Part shown: positions 60,994 through 64,000 of the stretch, in pieces
How positions within the stretch are numbered: the stretch's first letter is position 1
Layout of the letters: every line of letters begins with the position of its first letter
NCBI GenBank assembly: GCA_024398835.1
Contig: JAKSIK010000003.1
Location: 62,001-126,000, forward strand
Source: Fibrobacter sp.
Lineage (GTDB): Bacteria > Fibrobacterota > Fibrobacteria > Fibrobacterales > Fibrobacteraceae
DNA: 64,000 bases
Direction of reading: 5' to 3'
Position numbers and translations under genes: made by a program
The notes under the pieces: model-generated
Told to the model about the DNA's origin: nothing
The model's input: the letters and a program-made list of their open reading frames with translations, nothing else
The model's database searches: none

Positions 60994-61110
60994 ATTTTGG
61001 ACTCCTTTCGTAACTTATTTGGAAGAATTGTAGAAAAAAAAACATTTATTGGGGGTGATTTTCCCTTTTTTCGGCGTAAAAACTTATGTTATTGATGAAA
61101 GAGGTTTATT

Positions 61111-62133
61111 TTGAAGCATTTTTTGTTGTTCCTGCTGTGTTTTTTTGTTGCTTTTTCCTTTGGTCAGGAAACGCTTCCCGTATACAAGAAGGTGAAAAAG
61201 AAAATTGCCGTGGAGAATCCTGTGGGGGAACTCGCCAAATCGGATTGGATTAAGGAACTTCCGATTCCCAAGGAAAAGGTGAAGAAAGTTTACTATGTGA
61301 AAGACAAAAAGAACAAGAAAAAGAAGAAAAAACAGGTGAAGTGGGTGATGCAAGATCCGGCTACGCCGCCAGAATATGTGCCCATTGATTGCAAATTTGG
61401 CCATGTTTTTGTCCGTCGTGCAGATTTGGCCCGCTTTAAGCAGGCATCCCTGGATTTGAGCGGAGAATATGCATCTGCTACAGGTAGCATTTTCCTTAAG
61501 AAATCGCCAAATAATCCCAAAAAGTTCAATGTCATTATCCAGAATGGACCTGTAGGGGATCGGGCTGAAATTGAAATGGGTGATGTGGTTGCTCAAGAAT
61601 CTAACGGCCACGCTCGTTTGACTTATACGGAAGATGGATGTTCTGTGGATATAGGAGTAAATAATCGTCAGGTGACGGTTGTGCAGCGTGGCTGTAGCGA
61701 GTATAATTCTGGGAAATACAAATTGGAAGGGGACTATAAGACTTACAAGGGCAATACCAACAAAGTGGAAATTTTCAACATGCCCGAAGAAACTTTCAAG
61801 TTTGGAAAGTACATGTGGTGCCCTGGGGGAACGGGAACTTGTGAGAAGGTGAAGGATGACAACGGAAAGGTCTACATTACCTGGAGCAAGGATAATAAGG
61901 GCTTTATTGAACGCAAGGCAGGGGATGAAGTTCATACCTATAGACCTTTTGAGCATGTGATTCCTAACAAGAAAACATTCTACAAAGGGGAGAAGCCTAT
62001 TGCCATTAAAACCAAGCGTACGGATATTTCTGGCGAATGGATGATTTGGTATTTTTACCCTAAGGCGGAACGTTTGAAAATGGTTCGTGCTGGTCTTCCG
62101 GAAGACCGGGCCTACATGGAAATTTACGAATGA
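61111..62133 (+). CDS. secreted protein with Lys-rich segment, function unknown
   Basis: 340 residues starting at TTG 61111: an in-frame stop at 61096-61098 leaves no nearby ATG, and AAGAGG lies 6 nt upstream. Signal peptide (FLLFLLCFFVAFSFG). Residues about 20-75 are very basic (KKVKKKIAVE, KDKKNKKKKKKQ). The remainder is beta-rich and has several cysteine pairs (DCKFG, EDGCSVD, RGCSEY and WCPGGTGTCE), repeating YxxxDGC-like units, without a recognised family. Its 3' end overlaps the PIN gene by 4 bp (ATGA). Confidence 0.78.
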   Translation: MKHFLLFLLCFFVAFSFGQETLPVYKKVKKKIAVENPVGELAKSDWIKELPIPKEKVKKVYYVKDKKNKKKKKKQVKWVMQDPATPPEYVPIDCKFGHVFVRRADLARFKQASLDLSGEYASATGSIFLKKSPNNPKKFNVIIQNGPVGDRAEIEMGDVVAQESNGHARLTYTEDGCSVDIGVNNRQVTVVQRGCSEYNSGKYKLEGDYKTYKGNTNKVEIFNMPEETFKFGKYMWCPGGTGTCEKVKDDNGKVYITWSKDNKGFIERKAGDEVHTYRPFEHVIPNKKTFYKGEKPIAIKTKRTDISGEWMIWYFYPKAERLKMVRAGLPEDRAYMEIYE

Positions 62134-62564
62134 TAGACTCTATTGAAAAATCTCGAATTTTGTTCTTGGATACGGAACCCTTAATCCGGCTGTTGCAGAT
62201 GCATCCAGACTATTATCCTGTAGTGTCTGGCGTTTTGGACCGGGTGTATGAGAAGAATATCCAGGTGATGGTGTCGCCTGTTACTTTGTTTGAAATCTCA
62301 CAAAAGGCTTTTGTTGCCGGAGATTCCGTGCTTCCGCGGCAGTACCGTGAATTCTTTGAGAATTCCGCCAACGTGAATATGGTTCCCGTTAGTGGGGAGG
62401 TTTCTGTGAAGGCTGCAGAACTCTCTGCCAAGTACAAATTGGGAACGGAAGAGGCCATAAGGCTCGCGACAGCCTACACATGTGGCGCCGATGCCATTCT
62501 TACGGATAATGCTGCATGGAAAGATATGACTGACGTGGCCGTATTTACGCTGGACGACCTGTAA
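62130..62564 (+). CDS. PIN-domain protein
   Basis: 144 residues. PIN features: FLDTEPLIRLLQ (first Asp), SPVTLFEI (second acidic), GTEEAIRLATAYTCGADAILTDN (third and fourth acidic sites), near the usual order of a Mg2+-dependent RNase fold. No antitoxin gene is next to it, so it is not an obvious VapBC module. Coupled to the preceding secreted-protein gene by a 4-bp overlap. Confidence 0.85.
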   Translation: MIDSIEKSRILFLDTEPLIRLLQMHPDYYPVVSGVLDRVYEKNIQVMVSPVTLFEISQKAFVAGDSVLPRQYREFFENSANVNMVPVSGEVSVKAAELSAKYKLGTEEAIRLATAYTCGADAILTDNAAWKDMTDVAVFTLDDL

Positions 62565-62635
62565 TTCAAGACGACCGCCGCTAATCCACATTCATAGTTT
62601 GCTATCTTTTCCGTGAAAATTGAAACGGAGTTTTT

Positions 62636-64000
62636 ATGCCTAACTATTGTCCTGTTATTGGTCTTGAAATCCATTGTCAGCTTGCTACCAAGACAAAGAT
62701 GTTTTGTGGTTGCGAAATTGAAGTGAACACAACCCCCAATAAGCATGTTTGCCCGGTTTGCCTGGGTATGCCGGGTGCCATGCCCGTCCCCAATAAGAAG
62801 GCTGTGGAATACGCCATTCGCTTGGGCCTTGCGTTGAATTGTGAAATTGATTTGAACGCCATGTGGACCCGTAAGAATTACTTCTATCCAGATCTGCCCA
62901 AGGGCTATCAGATTACCCAGACTGGCGGACTTCCGGTGTATGACCATCCCATTTGCAAGAATGGCTGGTTGGAAATCGTGAAGGCTGATGGCACCAAGAA
63001 GCGCGTGGGCATTACCCGTATCCACATGGAAGAGGATGCTGGTAAGCTCATTCACGATATGAACCCCACGGATAGCCATTTTGATGCCAACCGCTGCGGA
63101 ACTCCGCTTTGTGAAATTGTGACTGAACCGGATATCCGCACGCCGGAAGAAGCGGTGTTGGTCCTGAAGAAAATCAAGCAGACCCTCGAATACACGCGGG
63201 TGAGTAACGCCAACATGGAAAACGGCAACATGCGTTGCGACGGAAACATCAGTCTCCGCCCGTCGGAAGATGCTCCCTTTGGCACTCGTGCAGAAATTAA
63301 GAACCTGAACAGCTTTACCAACCTGGAAAAGGCTCTTTATGCGGAAATCAGCCTCCAGAGCGTGACGCTGGATGCGGGCAAGGAAGTGGAACAGTGCACC
63401 AAACGCTATGACCCCAATGCGGACAAGACGTATGTGATTCGCAGTAAGGAAGACGCTCATGATTACAAGTACTTCCCGGAACCGGACATGGTGCGCCTTG
63501 TGACGGACCCTGCCTTCGTGGAAGAAATCCGGAAGACCCTTCCTGAACTGCCGGATGCTCGTCGTGAACGCTTCATGAAGGACTTTGGTGTTTCGGAATA
63601 CGATGCCCAGGTGCTGACGGATGACCGCGATGTGAGCGAATGGTACGATACTGCTGCCAAGGATTGCAAGAACGGCAAGGTTCTCGCCAACTGGGTCATT
63701 ACAGAACTCCTCGCCAAGGTGAAGGATATTGAAGGAGGCCTTTCCTCTCTTAAAATCAAGCCGGAACAGCTCTGCGCTCTGGTGAACATGATTGAAGACA
63801 AGACCATCAACGGAAAGATTGCGAAGACTGTTTTTGCCGAGATGTTTGAGACGGGCGATGATCCTGCAAAGATTGTGAAGGACAAGGGTCTGGTGCAGGT
63901 GACGGACACCGCTGCGATTGAAGCCATAGTCCGTGAAGTCTGTGCTGCCAATGCTGCCCAGTTCGCTGAATTCAAGGCGGGGAAGGTGGCTTTGAAGGGC
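62636..64000 (+). CDS. gatB: Asp/Glu-tRNA amidotransferase subunit B, 5' part (cut by window edge)
   Basis: 455 codons, about 20 short of the usual length, without stop. Motifs: PVIGLEIHCQLATKTKMFCGC, CPVCLGMPGAMPVPN, RKNYFYPDLPKGYQITQ, HMEEDAGKLIHD and RCGTPLCEIVTEPDI (catalytic kinase part), and the GatB tail domain from about residue 310. It amidates Glu-tRNA-Gln and/or Asp-tRNA-Asn with GatC and GatA, which must lie elsewhere. An ACGGAG site and a TATCTTTT box upstream support this start at ATG 62636. Confidence 0.96.
   Translation, partial: MPNYCPVIGLEIHCQLATKTKMFCGCEIEVNTTPNKHVCPVCLGMPGAMPVPNKKAVEYAIRLGLALNCEIDLNAMWTRKNYFYPDLPKGYQITQTGGLPVYDHPICKNGWLEIVKADGTKKRVGITRIHMEEDAGKLIHDMNPTDSHFDANRCGTPLCEIVTEPDIRTPEEAVLVLKKIKQTLEYTRVSNANMENGNMRCDGNISLRPSEDAPFGTRAEIKNLNSFTNLEKALYAEISLQSVTLDAGKEVEQCTKRYDPNADKTYVIRSKEDAHDYKYFPEPDMVRLVTDPAFVEEIRKTLPELPDARRERFMKDFGVSEYDAQVLTDDRDVSEWYDTAAKDCKNGKVLANWVITELLAKVKDIEGGLSSLKIKPEQLCALVNMIEDKTINGKIAKTVFAEMFETGDDPAKIVKDKGLVQVTDTAAIEAIVREVCAANAAQFAEFKAGKVALKG

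Noticed and set aside
60501..61033. Several frames on both strands over the Ala/Pro repeats
   Set aside because: The repeat DNA has almost no stops in any frame; only the frame with signal peptide and barrel makes sense.
62130..62564. Toxin-antitoxin (VapBC) module
   Set aside because: The PIN gene is present but the upstream partner is a secreted protein and no antitoxin-like ORF is seen.

Overview
The window comes from a member of Fibrobacterota, most likely a Fibrobacter species. The best evidence is two proteins with Fib_succ_major (FISUMP) paralogous domains (32661-33602 and the C-terminus of 43624-45402). Supporting signs are many surface lipoproteins with acidic or serine-rich linkers, several paralogous outer-membrane barrels, a meso-diaminopimelate dehydrogenase, and a standalone AICAR transformylase. 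It is ordinary chromosome: no insertion sequence, phage, CRISPR array or rRNA operon was seen. The window starts inside leuC (left edge) and ends inside gatB (right edge).

Layout. 1-3415 (minus): leuC, a small lipoprotein, and a two-gene unit made of a receiver-like protein and a membrane-anchored M23 peptidase with a P-loop-like cytoplasmic part. 3776-11158 (plus): a 2460-residue exported protein of 22 cadherin-like repeats, separated from the M23 unit by a perfect 25-bp palindrome. 11296-14124: a GH2-family enzyme with altered catalytic motifs. 14248-14997: rplU-rpmA. 15103-17688: a SUMF-like lipoprotein and a zinc-ribbon membrane protein. 17699-23627 (minus): AICAR transformylase, NifU-like protein, AsmA/DUF748 protein, histidine-phosphatase lipoprotein and an integral membrane protein. 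23845-26381: rpsO-pnp. 26695-31681: hemL facing a YfhO-like membrane protein, which is preceded by a 36-residue ORF and an ArsR-methyltransferase. 31734-35454: PAP2 phosphatase, FISUMP protein, outer-membrane barrel, OmpA-like protein. 35523-37907 (minus): CvfB-like protein, EamA transporter, MntP. 38038-43342 (minus): tRNA-Asp, ABC-F ATPase, trmO, dicarboxylate symporter, pepA. 43624-47923 (plus): FISUMP lipoprotein, dut, ddh, thiD. 47994-48383 (minus): a small membrane-protein gene followed by tRNA-Val and a second tRNA-Asp. 48512-53192: outer-membrane protein, Ca2+/Na+ antiporter, PorV-like protein with a TPR lipoprotein. 53320-54878: YkgJ-like and SprT-like pair. 54916-59349: a giant two-ATPase CoA-dehydratase-activase protein. 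59437-62564: Ala/Pro-stalked porin, secreted protein of unknown function, PIN protein. 62636-64000: gatB.

How the genes work together. Most of the region is housekeeping (translation, RNA decay, leucine, heme, purine, thiamine and lysine/peptidoglycan synthesis) interleaved with cell-envelope genes. The most unusual parts are the giant repeat protein, in which every third repeat carries an insert, and the adjacent divergent pair that resembles a split TadZ/CpaE-like module joined to a peptidoglycan hydrolase. Recurrent upstream TATATTTG boxes, some with a 16-17 bp spaced -35 element, suggest a local promoter consensus. At two genes the box lies so close to the start codon that the mRNA may be leaderless.

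Function calls rest on motif recognition by eye; no searches were run.
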